Origin: an uncultured beta proteobacterium
GTDB taxonomy: Bacteria; Pseudomonadota; Gammaproteobacteria; Burkholderiales; Burkholderiaceae_B
Length of the DNA: 34,360 nucleotides
NCBI GenBank assembly: GCA_903932425.1
Contig: CAIZGG010000487.1
Location: 1 to 34,360 of the forward strand
Direction of reading: 5' to 3'
Part shown: one piece after another, positions 23,865 through 32,647 of the stretch
Layout: each line of letters begins with the position of its first letter
How positions within the stretch are numbered: the first letter of the stretch is position 1
Program-made: the position numbers and the translations under genes
The notes under the pieces: model-generated
Told to the model about the DNA's origin: nothing
The model's input: the letters and a program-made list of their open reading frames with translations, nothing else
Database searches by the model: none

Positions 23865-25070
23865 TTAGAAACGGTGGCGCAACCCGGTGACCAGATAAAA
23901 GCTGGTGGTGTTAGCAATAAAGCCCGGGTTGGTCGCATACGAGGTTGCGACGTACACGTTGGTACGCGCAGTGAAATCATACTGATAGCCAATGCTGTAG
24001 GCATCTTGCGCCCCGACATTATTTTGGGCGTTGGATGAGCCCGTGTTGGCTGCACGTGTCCACGAACTAAAAATCTTTGAAACACTATTGAACGGAAGCG
24101 TAAAACCCAACATATATGAATTGAAATTCATGTTTGGATCAAAAATGATGGCGCCTTGTCCGCCACCCCAAGAATTGATGTCAATCGTTGGTTTGCCGAT
24201 CGTGGTGTACGACACGCCTTGTACGTTGATGGCACCACCTTTGTTTTGACCGACCGCAGCAGAAATTTGTATCGCGCCAAAGTCGTATTTTCCGCCGACG
24301 ATCCACTCTTTGATGTTTGCGCTGTTGGCGATATTTGAGGGCAATTTAGGATCGGCACCGTTTGGCATGACCTGATCATAAGATGCAGCGAGCATCCAAG
24401 GGCCTTTGTTATAGCTGGCCCCCAACGTGATTAGACGGGTGTTATTCATGGTCGAATCGTTGTATTCGCTGCCCGCAGAGATTGATTTAGCACCATCAAA
24501 ATAATACGTATTCATTTGTGGTGAAAACGAATAGCCAGCGCCAACTTTGAACCCACTCGCAGGTTCAAGCATTAATTTGATCAGGTTGCTGTATTTGGTG
24601 TTTGAGTTGGCCGAGCCAAAGGCAAAGGCCATACGGGCTTGCCCAAGCCCGCCTCTAAATGGGTCAATGGGCAAAAAGAATTCAGGGGCGTAGCCACTTT
24701 GACGACCGATTCTAAAATACCCAGCCGAGTCGTCTTTGCTTAAGCCCACCCAAGATTGAAGCCCAAACAAGCGACCGTTAGAGAGCAAAGCGCCGTTGGT
24801 AATGTCAAGACTGCTCTCGAGTTGAAAGTTCGCGTTAAAGCCGTTACCTAAAGGCTCTTGGCCTCGTACGCCCCAGCGAGAGGTCGTTTGCATACCACTA
24901 GCCAGGCCAAGTCTGCTTTGGCTATATTGCCCGGGTCCAGTCAGCGTTTGATAGGCGATACCGCCATCCAGCAGCCCATAAAAGGTTGCACTGCCTTGTT
25001 GCGCCCAGGCCTGGCTAGCGGTAAGACATACCGCGACCAAACAAAACTTTAGTGTATTAACAGGCGTCAT
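23865..25070 (-). CDS. Gram-negative porin (Burkholderia/Bordetella OmpC type)
   Basis: A 401-residue outer-membrane porin. The signal peptide ends near QAWAQQ (about residue 24), and the barrel opens with SATFYGLLDGGIAYQT. SRWGVRGQEPLGNGFNANFQLES and GYFRIGRQSGY are porin signatures, and the protein ends LRHRF with the terminal Phe needed for insertion. It should form a trimeric diffusion channel. It is divergent from the ketopantoate-reductase-family gene over a 293-bp gap in which I see no convincing promoter. It probably provides outer-membrane entry for the solutes handled nearby, an inference from position. Confidence 0.94.
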   Translation of the reverse strand: MTPVNTLKFCLVAVCLTASQAWAQQGSATFYGLLDGGIAYQTLTGPGQYSQSRLGLASGMQTTSRWGVRGQEPLGNGFNANFQLESSLDITNGALLSNGRLFGLQSWVGLSKDDSAGYFRIGRQSGYAPEFFLPIDPFRGGLGQARMAFAFGSANSNTKYSNLIKLMLEPASGFKVGAGYSFSPQMNTYYFDGAKSISAGSEYNDSTMNNTRLITLGASYNKGPWMLAASYDQVMPNGADPKLPSNIANSANIKEWIVGGKYDFGAIQISAAVGQNKGGAINVQGVSYTTIGKPTIDINSWGGGQGAIIFDPNMNFNSYMLGFTLPFNSVSKIFSSWTRAANTGSSNAQNNVGAQDAYSIGYQYDFTARTNVYVATSYATNPGFIANTTSFYLVTGLRHRF

Positions 25071-25363
25071 ATCGTCTCAATCGCGTGCGCTTGGTGCGAA
25101 ATTCAGGTAGCCCGGAACCCTTTCGCCTAGCAGGGCAACAAGCGCAATCTGAACATGCTTCATTTTGTGTGGGCGTCATTCAAGCAAAGATCCAAGAGAT
25201 TATCAGACATTAACTCGGCTGAAGGCTTTAACAGCCCTGCCAGTGTGGAAATCGCGGGATCGATACAATATGAGCATCGTAAACTCCCAATTCAGCCGTG
25301 AGTAGTCGTGGCGTGCATGGCGTGTACTCGCCACAAATGATAAATACAGAGTGAGCCTGATCT

Positions 25364-26314
25364 ATGAATCCTAATGCTGAAAGCCCCAATATTGTTGTTC
25401 TAGGCGCTGGTGCCGTTGGTTGCTATTTTGGCGGCATGTTGGCACGAGCAGGGCATAAGGTGACGTTAGTCGCGCGCGCAGAGCACGTTGCCGCGATCAC
25501 AGAGCACGGCCTGTATATGGATTGCAAAAATTTCCAAGAGTATGTCACCGTCTCTGCAAGCGTCGATTTGGCTGTCGTTGCTCAGGCAGATTTAATTTTA
25601 TTGTGTGTGAAATCGCCCGATACGACCAAGACGATCGAAGCGATTACACCCTACTTGCAAAAGCACACGGCGATTGTGAGTCTGCAAAACGGGGTTGATA
25701 ACTGTGAGCGTATTCGTGCCGTTGTTAGTAACCCAGTGTTTCCTGCAGTTGTTTACGTGGCAACAATCATGGCGGGTTCGGGTCGCCTGAAGCATCTAGG
25801 CCGAGGTGAGTTAGCGATCGGCCAGTCGCCCGATCAGCACAATAACTCTAGTGCTGCGAGCCAATTAACAGCCCTTGCCGAGTTGTTGACCAATGGGGGG
25901 GTGCCCTGCGTGGTATCGCCAGATATCAGAAAAGATCAATGGAGTAAGTTTTTAGTCAATTGCAGCTACAACGCGATTTCGGCAATTGGCCAATTAACCT
26001 ACGGAAAAATGGTACAGACCGAAGCGATCCGCGTGCTGATCAATCAATTGGCAGATGAGGTCGTGAGCATTGCGCAGCATCAGGGGATTGCACTGTCGCA
26101 CCAAGAGGCTCAGCATGTCAATGACATGATCCCTCAGACCATGCCGGGGCAACTGTCTTCAACGGCACAAGATCTGGCACGTAAAAAACCATCCGAAATC
26201 GAATATCTGAACGGGTTAGTCGTGCGCAAAGGACAAGAGTATGGCATCGCGACCCCAGCCAATCAAAGCGTGTATGCGTTGGTCAAAATGCTAGAAGATG
26301 CTCAGGCCGAGTAA
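25364..26314 (+). CDS. 2-dehydropantoate 2-reductase (ketopantoate reductase) family protein
   Basis: 316 residues. The Rossmann NADPH motif is VLGAGAVGCYFGGMLA. The catalytic lysine is in RKDQWSKFLVNCSYNAISA, and the C-terminal STAQDLARKKPSEIEYLNG matches PanE-type active-site helices. True PanE reduces ketopantoate in coenzyme A synthesis. Burkholderiales carry many paralogues in catabolic clusters that probably reduce other 2-keto acids, and the setting here favours a paralogue. The ribosome binding site is modest (GAGTGAG). A Bug gene follows after about 80 nt. Confidence 0.88.
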   Translation: MNPNAESPNIVVLGAGAVGCYFGGMLARAGHKVTLVARAEHVAAITEHGLYMDCKNFQEYVTVSASVDLAVVAQADLILLCVKSPDTTKTIEAITPYLQKHTAIVSLQNGVDNCERIRAVVSNPVFPAVVYVATIMAGSGRLKHLGRGELAIGQSPDQHNNSSAASQLTALAELLTNGGVPCVVSPDIRKDQWSKFLVNCSYNAISAIGQLTYGKMVQTEAIRVLINQLADEVVSIAQHQGIALSHQEAQHVNDMIPQTMPGQLSSTAQDLARKKPSEIEYLNGLVVRKGQEYGIATPANQSVYALVKMLEDAQAE

Positions 26315-26396
26315 AAGGCTTAGTTAGCCATTGCGTCGCGTCTTGTGTGTGTAGTCGCTCCATTAAAAACAATGAAAAACTTTTGAGAGATCTTTA

Positions 26397-27389
26397 ATGA
26401 ACAGGAAATTAACTGATAGCCTTCGTTCTTGCCTTGCCCTCGTGCTTGCGCTATCTACAACAGTGGCTGTCTGCAACGCTGCTGCGCAAAGTGCCACTGA
26501 CAAATATCCAGAAAAATCGATCAAGATTGTGATCCCTTTTCCTCCGGGCGGATCGACTGACGCGCTTGGCCGCGCGATCGCGCAAAAAATGCAAGAAAAA
26601 TGGGGGCAGTCGGTTGTGGTTGAAAATCGCCCGGGTGCAAGCACCTTGATTGGCTCTGCGGCGGTTGCAAAAGCGGCACCTGATGGTTACACCCTGGTCG
26701 TGGCGGTCAGCAGTCACACAACGAATCCGGCGATGCACTCTAGTATGCCGTTCGATACGCTCAAAGACTTCAAAGCGATCAGCATGCTCGCTCGCGCACC
26801 GGTGTTGGTGGTTGCAAATCCAAATTTTCCGGCTAATAACATCAAAGAGTTGCTCGAACTTGGTCGGGCGGGCAAGATCAAGCTTGATTACGGCTCGGCG
26901 GGGGTGGGTACGATGACACACTTGACCGCGGAGTTGATTAAAAAACAAACGGGTCTAGAGCTGACCCATATTTTGTACAAAGGAGGCAGCCCAGCGATGA
27001 TGGATGTCATGTCGGGCCATCTTGCCTTAACGTTCGCAACGTTGGGTCAGGTGCAGCCACAAATTAAATCGGGCAAGCTCAAGGCGCTTGGTATTTCGTC
27101 TGACACACGTTACGCCTCTGTCTCCGATATACCGACCTTTAAAGAGCAGGGACTAGATGTAGTCACGATTGAATGGTTTGGTTTGCTCGCACCTGCCGCT
27201 ACCCCGCCAGGCATAATCGCCAAGCTTAATGCTGCCGTGAAAGAAATCATGGCAAATCCAGAGCTCGGCGATCGTCTCGCTTCGATTGAACTGGTCAGCT
27301 CAAGTTCAGAGTTTCTTGAGCAATTTATTCAAGCCGAAGTCAACCGCTGGAGTCCGGTGATCACAGAGTTGAATATCAAAACGAATTGA
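26397..27389 (+). CDS. Bug/TctC-family periplasmic solute-binding protein (copy 7)
   Basis: 330 residues with a signal peptide ending near NAAAQS. The ligand loop is PFPPGGSTD, followed by VVENRPGAST and KAAPDGYTLVV. GAGAGATC-like purine-rich sequence sits 8 nt before the ATG. It is probably co-transcribed with the ketopantoate-reductase-family gene, so its ligand may be that enzyme's substrate or precursor. A hairpin that may be an insertion-sequence relic lies between it and copy 8. Confidence 0.92.
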   Translation: MNRKLTDSLRSCLALVLALSTTVAVCNAAAQSATDKYPEKSIKIVIPFPPGGSTDALGRAIAQKMQEKWGQSVVVENRPGASTLIGSAAVAKAAPDGYTLVVAVSSHTTNPAMHSSMPFDTLKDFKAISMLARAPVLVVANPNFPANNIKELLELGRAGKIKLDYGSAGVGTMTHLTAELIKKQTGLELTHILYKGGSPAMMDVMSGHLALTFATLGQVQPQIKSGKLKALGISSDTRYASVSDIPTFKEQGLDVVTIEWFGLLAPAATPPGIIAKLNAAVKEIMANPELGDRLASIELVSSSSEFLEQFIQAEVNRWSPVITELNIKTN

Positions 27390-27440
27390 TTGTCGTTGAC
27401 TGCTGAGCAAACGCGTTTTGTATCTGGCGGTTTAGTCGAA

Positions 27441-27476
27441 GGCGCAGAAATTCCCCTGCTCTTTAGGGCGGGCGCC
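27441..27476. repeat. Second hairpin resembling an IS200/IS605-type end
   Basis: GGCGC (27441-27445) and GCGCC (27472-27476) flank CCCCTGCTCTTTAGGGCGGG, close to the CCCCGCCCTTTAGGGCGGGG hairpin of IS605-type ends. It is in the opposite orientation to the hairpin at 23436-23475. No transposase lies between them. It could also act as a weak terminator after Bug copy 7, although no T-run follows. Confidence 0.4.
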
Positions 27477-27536
27477 GAACAAGCATTGCTGTAAGGCTAA
27501 AATAGCTGATCGGCTAGCTCTAGGTACTCATCTGGT

Positions 27537-28520
27537 ATGAAACGTTCAAAAAGAATCGCGCTTGTTGCCTTGACCATGCTGCTAAGCGCCGCCAGTCAAA
27601 GTTCTGCGCAGCCCAGCACTTTCGATTGGCCAACTCGCGCCGTTACCTTAGTGATCCCGTTTCCGCCAGGCGGCCCAACCGATTTGATTGGTCGGGTGTT
27701 GGCTAAACAGCTCACTGCGCAGTTGGGGCAATCGGTCGTTGTCGAAAACAAAGCGGGTGCAAACGGCAATATCGGCGGACAAGCCGTCGCGAATGCCAAA
27801 CCTGATGGCTATACAGCCTTGTATAACACCTCGTCGTTGGCGCTAAGCCCGAGTTTGTATAAAAACTTAAATTACAGCCCAACTAAGGATTTGACCCAAG
27901 TCAGTTCAACGGCCATTGTGCCCTTGATGTTGTTGGTCAACAATAAACTACCGGTCAATACAATCGAAGAGTTTGTCGCCTACGCCAAAAAAAATCCAGG
28001 TAAGTTGTCGTACAGCTCTGGTGGAAATGGCAACATCACACACTTAGCCGCCTTTCTTTTGCTACAGGCAATGGGCCTTGAAGCGACGCACGTGCCCTAC
28101 AAAGGCAGCGCTCCTGCGATGGTAGATTTGATGGGTGGTCAGGTTGAGTTTTCGACCAACACCATTAATGACTCGATGCTGTTGGTGCGCGATAAACGAC
28201 TAAAGGGGCTTGCAGTCACCAGTACCAAGCGCTCAAGTGCTTTGCCCGACGTCCCTACGGTATCCGAAACAGTTTTAAAGGATTTTGATATGGGTGCCTG
28301 GCAAGGTGTGATGATGCCCGCTGGTACTGACCCAGCCATCGTGACTCGTCTCAGCACGGAAATCCGTCAGGCATTACAAAACCCTGCGGTCCTCAAGCAG
28401 CTTGATGACCAAGGCGCGCTCGTGCTGGGTTCAACGCCTGAGCAGTATGCTCAATATCTTGCAAGCGAAATTAAACGCTTTGCTGAGGTTGTGAAGGCGG
28501 CTGGCGTGACAGTGGAGTAA
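27537..28520 (+). CDS. Bug/TctC-family periplasmic solute-binding protein (copy 8)
   Basis: 327 residues with a signal peptide ending near SSAQPS. The ligand loop is PFPPGGPTD, with VVENKAGANGNIGG and THVPYKGSAPAMVD. The ribosome binding site is weak. It is followed by queF after 6 nt, so the two share a transcript unless queF has an internal promoter. Confidence 0.92.
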   Translation: MKRSKRIALVALTMLLSAASQSSAQPSTFDWPTRAVTLVIPFPPGGPTDLIGRVLAKQLTAQLGQSVVVENKAGANGNIGGQAVANAKPDGYTALYNTSSLALSPSLYKNLNYSPTKDLTQVSSTAIVPLMLLVNNKLPVNTIEEFVAYAKKNPGKLSYSSGGNGNITHLAAFLLLQAMGLEATHVPYKGSAPAMVDLMGGQVEFSTNTINDSMLLVRDKRLKGLAVTSTKRSSALPDVPTVSETVLKDFDMGAWQGVMMPAGTDPAIVTRLSTEIRQALQNPAVLKQLDDQGALVLGSTPEQYAQYLASEIKRFAEVVKAAGVTVE

Positions 28521-28526
28521 CCCTCA

Positions 28527-29423
28527 GTGAGCAATGGTTCGCCTAATATCCCTGTTGCTATACCCTTAGGCAAAGAGGTCTCTTATCCCAAGGGTTACGA
28601 CGCCTCGTTGCTGTTTCCGATGCCACGTCTAGATGCCAGAAAAACGCTTGGTCTCGAAGCGTTACCTCATCCACGTGCCGACGCTGCGGGAGATTTGCCG
28701 TTTAAAGGCTTCGACCTGTGGAATGCTTACGAACTGTCGTGGCTCAATGCAAAAGGCTTGCCGAAGGTCGCGTTGCTGCGTCTAAAAGTGCCATGCACAA
28801 GTCCCAATATTATCGAATCAAAATCGTTCAAGCTCTATTTGAATAGCTTTAATCAAACGCGTTTTGAAACCGTACATCACGTGTTTGATCACCTGCGTCG
28901 CGACCTGGCGCAAGCAATCGGCGCTGAACTTGAACTTGAATTCGTTGGACCCGATCAATTTTCAAATGAAAAAATTTACGAGTTTGCTGGAACTGATCTA
29001 GACAAACTAGATGTTGAGATCGATTGTTATCAGCCGGATGCGGCAATCATAAAACTTAAACAAGACGCGTCTGATCAAGCCAATCGCAAGAGCGACAACG
29101 TCTCTGAAAAAGTGTTTTCAAGATTGCTTAAGTCAAACTGCCCAGTCACTGATCAGCCAGACTGGGCCTGTATCGAGATTGAATACACAGGCCCCGCGAT
29201 TGAGCACGCCAGTTTGTTGAAATATATAGTTTCATACAGACTGCACAATGGTTTTCATGAGCATTGTGTCGAAAAAATATTTATCGACATCTTGCAGCAG
29301 TGCTCGCCCATCTCGCTTTCTGTGTATGCGCGCTATACCCGTCGCGGTGGGTTAGACATCAATCCTTGGCGCGCAACCTTTGACTTCAAACCACCCGCCA
29401 TCGGCCGTAGCGCTCGTCAATAA
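28527..29423 (+). CDS. queF: NADPH-dependent 7-cyano-7-deazaguanine reductase QueF
   Basis: 298 residues, the bimodular E. coli-type QueF (about 280). It reduces the nitrile preQ0 to preQ1, a step of queuosine tRNA modification. The catalytic cysteine is C205 in LLKSNCPVTDQPDW. The QueF signature ESKSFKLYLNS sits at residues 97-107 and the end reads YTRRGGLDINPWR. The start is GTG, with GGAG about 10 nt upstream lying inside the end of the Bug gene. No other queuosine gene is nearby. It converges with ridA, 8 bp apart. Confidence 0.96.
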   Translation: MSNGSPNIPVAIPLGKEVSYPKGYDASLLFPMPRLDARKTLGLEALPHPRADAAGDLPFKGFDLWNAYELSWLNAKGLPKVALLRLKVPCTSPNIIESKSFKLYLNSFNQTRFETVHHVFDHLRRDLAQAIGAELELEFVGPDQFSNEKIYEFAGTDLDKLDVEIDCYQPDAAIIKLKQDASDQANRKSDNVSEKVFSRLLKSNCPVTDQPDWACIEIEYTGPAIEHASLLKYIVSYRLHNGFHEHCVEKIFIDILQQCSPISLSVYARYTRRGGLDINPWRATFDFKPPAIGRSARQ

Positions 29424-29431
29424 ATCTGAGC

Positions 29432-29821
29432 TCAAGCAGGGCTTTTGTAGGCAATACAATCGACTTCAACTTTGCAGTCGACCACCATGCTCGATTGAAC
29501 ACATGCGCGTGCAGGCGGATGTTCGCCAAAATATTCTTTGAATACTTTGTTAAACGCCACAAAATCTCGTGCGTCGTCTAACCAAACGCCGCAACGCACC
29601 ACGTGTTCGGGCCCGTAGCCTGCCTCTTTTAAAATCGCCATTACATTCTGAATCGCTTGGTGCGACTGAACTGTAATGCCCCCGGCCACTACATCGCCAT
29701 TGAGCATAGGGATTTGACCTGAAACATGCAGCCAGCCATCGGGCGTTTGTACCGCGCGTGAGAAGGGCATTTGTTGCCCACCGGTGCCATCTGCAATCCC
29801 AAAGCGTTTCATCGTGCTCAT
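29432..29821 (-). CDS. RidA-family enamine/imine deaminase
   Basis: A 129-residue YjgF/YER057c/UK114-family protein, a cytoplasmic trimer. The conserved arginine that binds the substrate carboxylate is R105 in PPARACVQ, and LHVSGQIP and HVVRCGVWL are family motifs. RidA hydrolyses reactive 2-aminoacrylate and related enamines released by PLP enzymes. AAGGA lies 8 nt ahead of the start. The gene follows a PLP D-amino-acid deaminase-like gene on the same strand (about 87 nt gap), which would make just such intermediates. Confidence 0.92.
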   Translation of the reverse strand: MSTMKRFGIADGTGGQQMPFSRAVQTPDGWLHVSGQIPMLNGDVVAGGITVQSHQAIQNVMAILKEAGYGPEHVVRCGVWLDDARDFVAFNKVFKEYFGEHPPARACVQSSMVVDCKVEVDCIAYKSPA

Positions 29822-29908
29822 CAGGTGATCCTTTATTTGTGATGTCAGTTGAATTGGCCATTCATGGAACGGCGGCCGCGAAAGTTCTCGCTATCTAGGG
29901 CGATCATG

Positions 29909-31189
29909 TCAAAAAAGAGTTTGAACTGCACCTGTGACTTGGTACTGCTCATCAACTAATAAGACCTGCCGCCATTTATCAAAGGTCAGGCAGGGATGTG
30001 AAATATCAAACGCAAGCATATCTCCGACTTTGATGTCAGCGCCGGTTGGGATGCTCATAAACGCGTGCTGATCCATCATGGCGGTAATTGTCCAGTCGCT
30101 TGGCGCGGTCTGCGGCGTCTGACCGTTGCCCGGTCGATAGTGCAACGAAGTGATTGGCAGGCCAGCGTCAAACGCTGCGTCGCGTTTGCCCAACGCAATG
30201 ATGGCGCGATTTGACTCAGGTACAGCTTGAACGTAGGCCCATAATTGCAACGCAGGCAGCAAGCTGCGACCCATTTCGCGTGCCACAGGGTTACTCGCCT
30301 GTATCCGCTTCTCAGCGTTAAGGTACACGCCCACATCATGGGTTAAATAGCAGCCTGGGCGTAAAATCACTTGCAAGGTTTGGTTTGTCGCGAGGCTTTT
30401 TCCACCAAATTCTTCAGCCACAACATCGAACCAGGCTGAACCAGCACCGCTAAGTATCACGCGTGGTTCGTCGAACTTGTTTTGCAGCGCAAGGGCTTGG
30501 GTGCGTGCCAGAACATGTTGCAGCAGTTGTCGAATGGCTTGCTCTTCGCTTAAAACGCCCTCATAGAGTTCAACGCCTACCAGGCTTAGGGCGTGCGGCC
30601 AACGTGCGATCGCGTCAAGTACGGCCTTCTCTTGTTCGAGATTGCGGATCCCCGTGCGACCACCTTCTACGCCGTACTCGAGCAATATCTTTAATTTCTG
30701 CTGGTGCTCAGAAAAATACTGACCAAGGGCGTCAGCATTCGCTGCTGAGTCAACAATGCAACAAAAATAGAAGTTTGGATCCGCCTGCTGCAAGCGGGCA
30801 ATGATCGCCATATTCCCTTTGCCGACCAATTGGTTGGCCATGATGATGCGAGGTATTCCATGCGCTGCCGCGGCTTGCGTCTGTGAAGCTGTTGCAAGTG
30901 TGATGCCCCAGGCTCCATGGGAGAGCTGCATCTGAAAAAGCTCTGGACTCATGGTTGTTTTACCGTGCGGTGCGAGCTCAACGCCATAGCGATCGATAAA
31001 CTGTTTCATCCAGACAAGATTGTGTTCGATACGACTTTGGCGTAACACGGCAACCGGCAGGCTCACGTCTTCATTCAAAATGCTCCAGCCAAGCGAAGCA
31101 CTATTGGTGAATGTGCTGTCAAGGGGCACAAAGCCTAAGCCTTTGCCGAGCGTGTCTAGTTGAGTTTTTTGAATAAGAGTTGAGTGCAT
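29909..31189 (-). CDS. PLP-dependent D-amino-acid deaminase-like enzyme (DSD1/alanine-racemase fold)
   Basis: 426 residues. The N-terminal alanine-racemase-type barrel carries the PLP lysine K77 in LAPHGKTTMSP. The C-terminal beta domain has MMDQHAFM and DISHPCLTFDKW, whose His and Cys match the zinc site of eukaryotic-type D-serine dehydratase and D-threonine aldolase. Bacterial members are annotated as amino acid deaminases. The likely reaction is conversion of a D-hydroxy-amino acid (D-serine or D-threonine) to a 2-keto acid and ammonia via an enamine. The start has no clear ribosome binding site. RidA downstream fits that chemistry. Confidence 0.88.
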   Translation of the reverse strand: MHSTLIQKTQLDTLGKGLGFVPLDSTFTNSASLGWSILNEDVSLPVAVLRQSRIEHNLVWMKQFIDRYGVELAPHGKTTMSPELFQMQLSHGAWGITLATASQTQAAAAHGIPRIIMANQLVGKGNMAIIARLQQADPNFYFCCIVDSAANADALGQYFSEHQQKLKILLEYGVEGGRTGIRNLEQEKAVLDAIARWPHALSLVGVELYEGVLSEEQAIRQLLQHVLARTQALALQNKFDEPRVILSGAGSAWFDVVAEEFGGKSLATNQTLQVILRPGCYLTHDVGVYLNAEKRIQASNPVAREMGRSLLPALQLWAYVQAVPESNRAIIALGKRDAAFDAGLPITSLHYRPGNGQTPQTAPSDWTITAMMDQHAFMSIPTGADIKVGDMLAFDISHPCLTFDKWRQVLLVDEQYQVTGAVQTLF

Positions 31190-31249
31190 GGCTAAGTACG
31201 ATCCAAAGTATTGAAGGATGCCCGTTAGGGGGTGTCATTGAGTTTAAGG

Positions 31250-31669
31250 CTACTCATCCGATATCAGCCGCTTCCCTAAGCTTACTGAAGCATCAATTTT
31301 GTAGCCTAAAGCTTCGTAAAAGCCCAGCGCTTGTTCGTTTGTGTCGCGAACTTGTAGGCTCAATTTTGGACAGCCTACCTTAAGTAGTAGCTCTTCACCA
31401 AATTGCATCAGTTGTCTGGCGTAGCCGTGCCGCTGATGCTGAGGCGAAACCGCTAGATAATTGACCCACCCTCGATGCCCTTCATAGCCAAACATCGCAC
31501 TGGCGACGATTTCATGTTCGACTTCACCCACGACAAACCACTCTGGGTTGACGGCAAGCTTACGTTCAATATCCAAGCGTGGATTGTTCCACGACCGGAT
31601 CAGCCCACAGTCTTGCCACAACCTAACAACGGCCTCAGTATCGCTGACGATGAAAGATCGTATGTTCAA
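31250..31669 (-). CDS. ypeA: GNAT-family acetyltransferase (YpeA-like)
   Basis: 139 residues. It parallels E. coli YpeA closely from memory: IRSFIVSDTEAVVRLWQDCGL, SWNNPRLDIERK, GYEGHRGWVNYLAV and the ending SLGKRLI. The acetyl-CoA loop is QHQRHGYARQLM. The start is TTG at 31669, supported by AGGATG 7 nt upstream. YpeA-type proteins acetylate an unknown amine or protein. It stands between the deaminase gene and the MAPEG gene, all leftward. Confidence 0.88.
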   Translation of the reverse strand: MNIRSFIVSDTEAVVRLWQDCGLIRSWNNPRLDIERKLAVNPEWFVVGEVEHEIVASAMFGYEGHRGWVNYLAVSPQHQRHGYARQLMQFGEELLLKVGCPKLSLQVRDTNEQALGFYEALGYKIDASVSLGKRLISDE

Positions 31670-31691
31670 TTCTTTACATCCTATTGAAAGT

Positions 31692-31717
31692 ACCTGAGTT
31701 GAAAATCGAGTTCAGGT
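31692..31717 (-). terminator. Weak hairpin after the MAPEG gene
   Basis: ACCTGA (31692-31697) and TCAGGT (31712-31717) form a 6-bp stem with a 14-nt loop, 3 nt past the MAPEG stop. Only a short T-rich stretch follows on the minus strand, so termination is uncertain. Confidence 0.3.
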
Positions 31718-31719
31718 CG

Positions 31720-32118
31720 TCATGCAACCAATTTGTATACAGACCAACACACGTTCAAAACGATCAGAACAACGAGTGTCAGGAAGGTAAATTTCATTCC
31801 GAGCACACGCTTGCTGAAATCTGGTGGTGGTGTATTGATGCCTTCTATGTGAAGCAAACGCCCAATAATGAGCGTGATGCCAGGGATCGTCACTAACCAC
31901 CATGGGGCACCGTTTAACTCAAGACAAGCAATGAGTAGGATTCCAAAAGGAACATACTCAGCGAAGTTACCTTGAGCGCGAATAGCTCTTTCAAGATCTT
32001 CGTGCCCGCCACTTCCTAAGCCCACTTTATTTTTTCTTCTCAAACCGATTACAGCAAAAGAGAGTTTGATGAAAATTGCCGTTAATACGGCGGCGATGAT
32101 CGCGGTAACAAGTAGCAT
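31720..32118 (-). CDS. MAPEG-family membrane protein (YecN-like)
   Basis: 132 residues with four hydrophobic segments (about 2-24, 55-70, 73-92, 106-130). Family motifs are KNKVGLGSGGHEDLERAIRAQGNFAEYVPF and GRLLHIEGI, matching E. coli YecN. MAPEG proteins are small integral membrane glutathione-linked enzymes or their relatives, and the bacterial YecN branch has no known substrate. GGAG lies 8 nt ahead of the ATG. Confidence 0.9.
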   Translation of the reverse strand: MLLVTAIIAAVLTAIFIKLSFAVIGLRRKNKVGLGSGGHEDLERAIRAQGNFAEYVPFGILLIACLELNGAPWWLVTIPGITLIIGRLLHIEGINTPPPDFSKRVLGMKFTFLTLVVLIVLNVCWSVYKLVA

Positions 32119-32267
32119 GAGATTTTCTCCGAATATTCTTAATACACCTGGCTATACATCGCTTATTCAAGCAAGTTTTGTACGATACGCCGAACGTGTA
32201 GTTTAGTCGTATCTAATAAGGGAACCCACCGTGGAATGCGTCGGTGAGAATAAGCGGAAGTTTCAAC

Positions 32268-32624
32268 TTATTTCCAACGTCTGAATAAAAGCCAACTGAT
32301 GATGAGGCAGCTGATGCACGCCACAATCCCACCGCTTTGCAGAAAGATTTCAATGAGCGTTAAGTCCTCAAAGCTCAGCGTTGAGTCGAGAATAGACTTG
32401 ATGTTCATTAGGTAGATTGACATCACAAACAGGCCAGAAAATAGCCCAGCAAGTAGGCTGAGTACTCCCATCAAAACGCGTAGTCGTCTGCCAGTTTTAA
32501 AAAATACAGAGGTTGTAGTTTTCTTGACGTACCAAAGATACAAGGGGTAAATGATCGGCAAAAAGACGAAGCTTGTAAAGCACAGTAGAGCAATGAACCA
32601 GTGCCATAGTGAAAGGGTACTCAT
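32268..32624 (-). CDS. Small membrane protein of unknown function
   Basis: 118 residues that I do not recognise. Three hydrophobic segments are visible (about 7-31, 50-74, 93-113), separated by a basic loop (KKTTTSVFFKTGRRLR) and an acidic loop (SFEDLTLIEI), and it ends RRWK. It sits 23 nt downstream of the DUF1993 gene on the same strand, so the two may be co-transcribed. No clear ribosome binding site precedes the ATG. Confidence 0.65.
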   Translation of the reverse strand: MSTLSLWHWFIALLCFTSFVFLPIIYPLYLWYVKKTTTSVFFKTGRRLRVLMGVLSLLAGLFSGLFVMSIYLMNIKSILDSTLSFEDLTLIEIFLQSGGIVACISCLIISWLLFRRWK

Positions 32625-32647
32625 CTATTTTTCAAAGAGGCCTTGAA

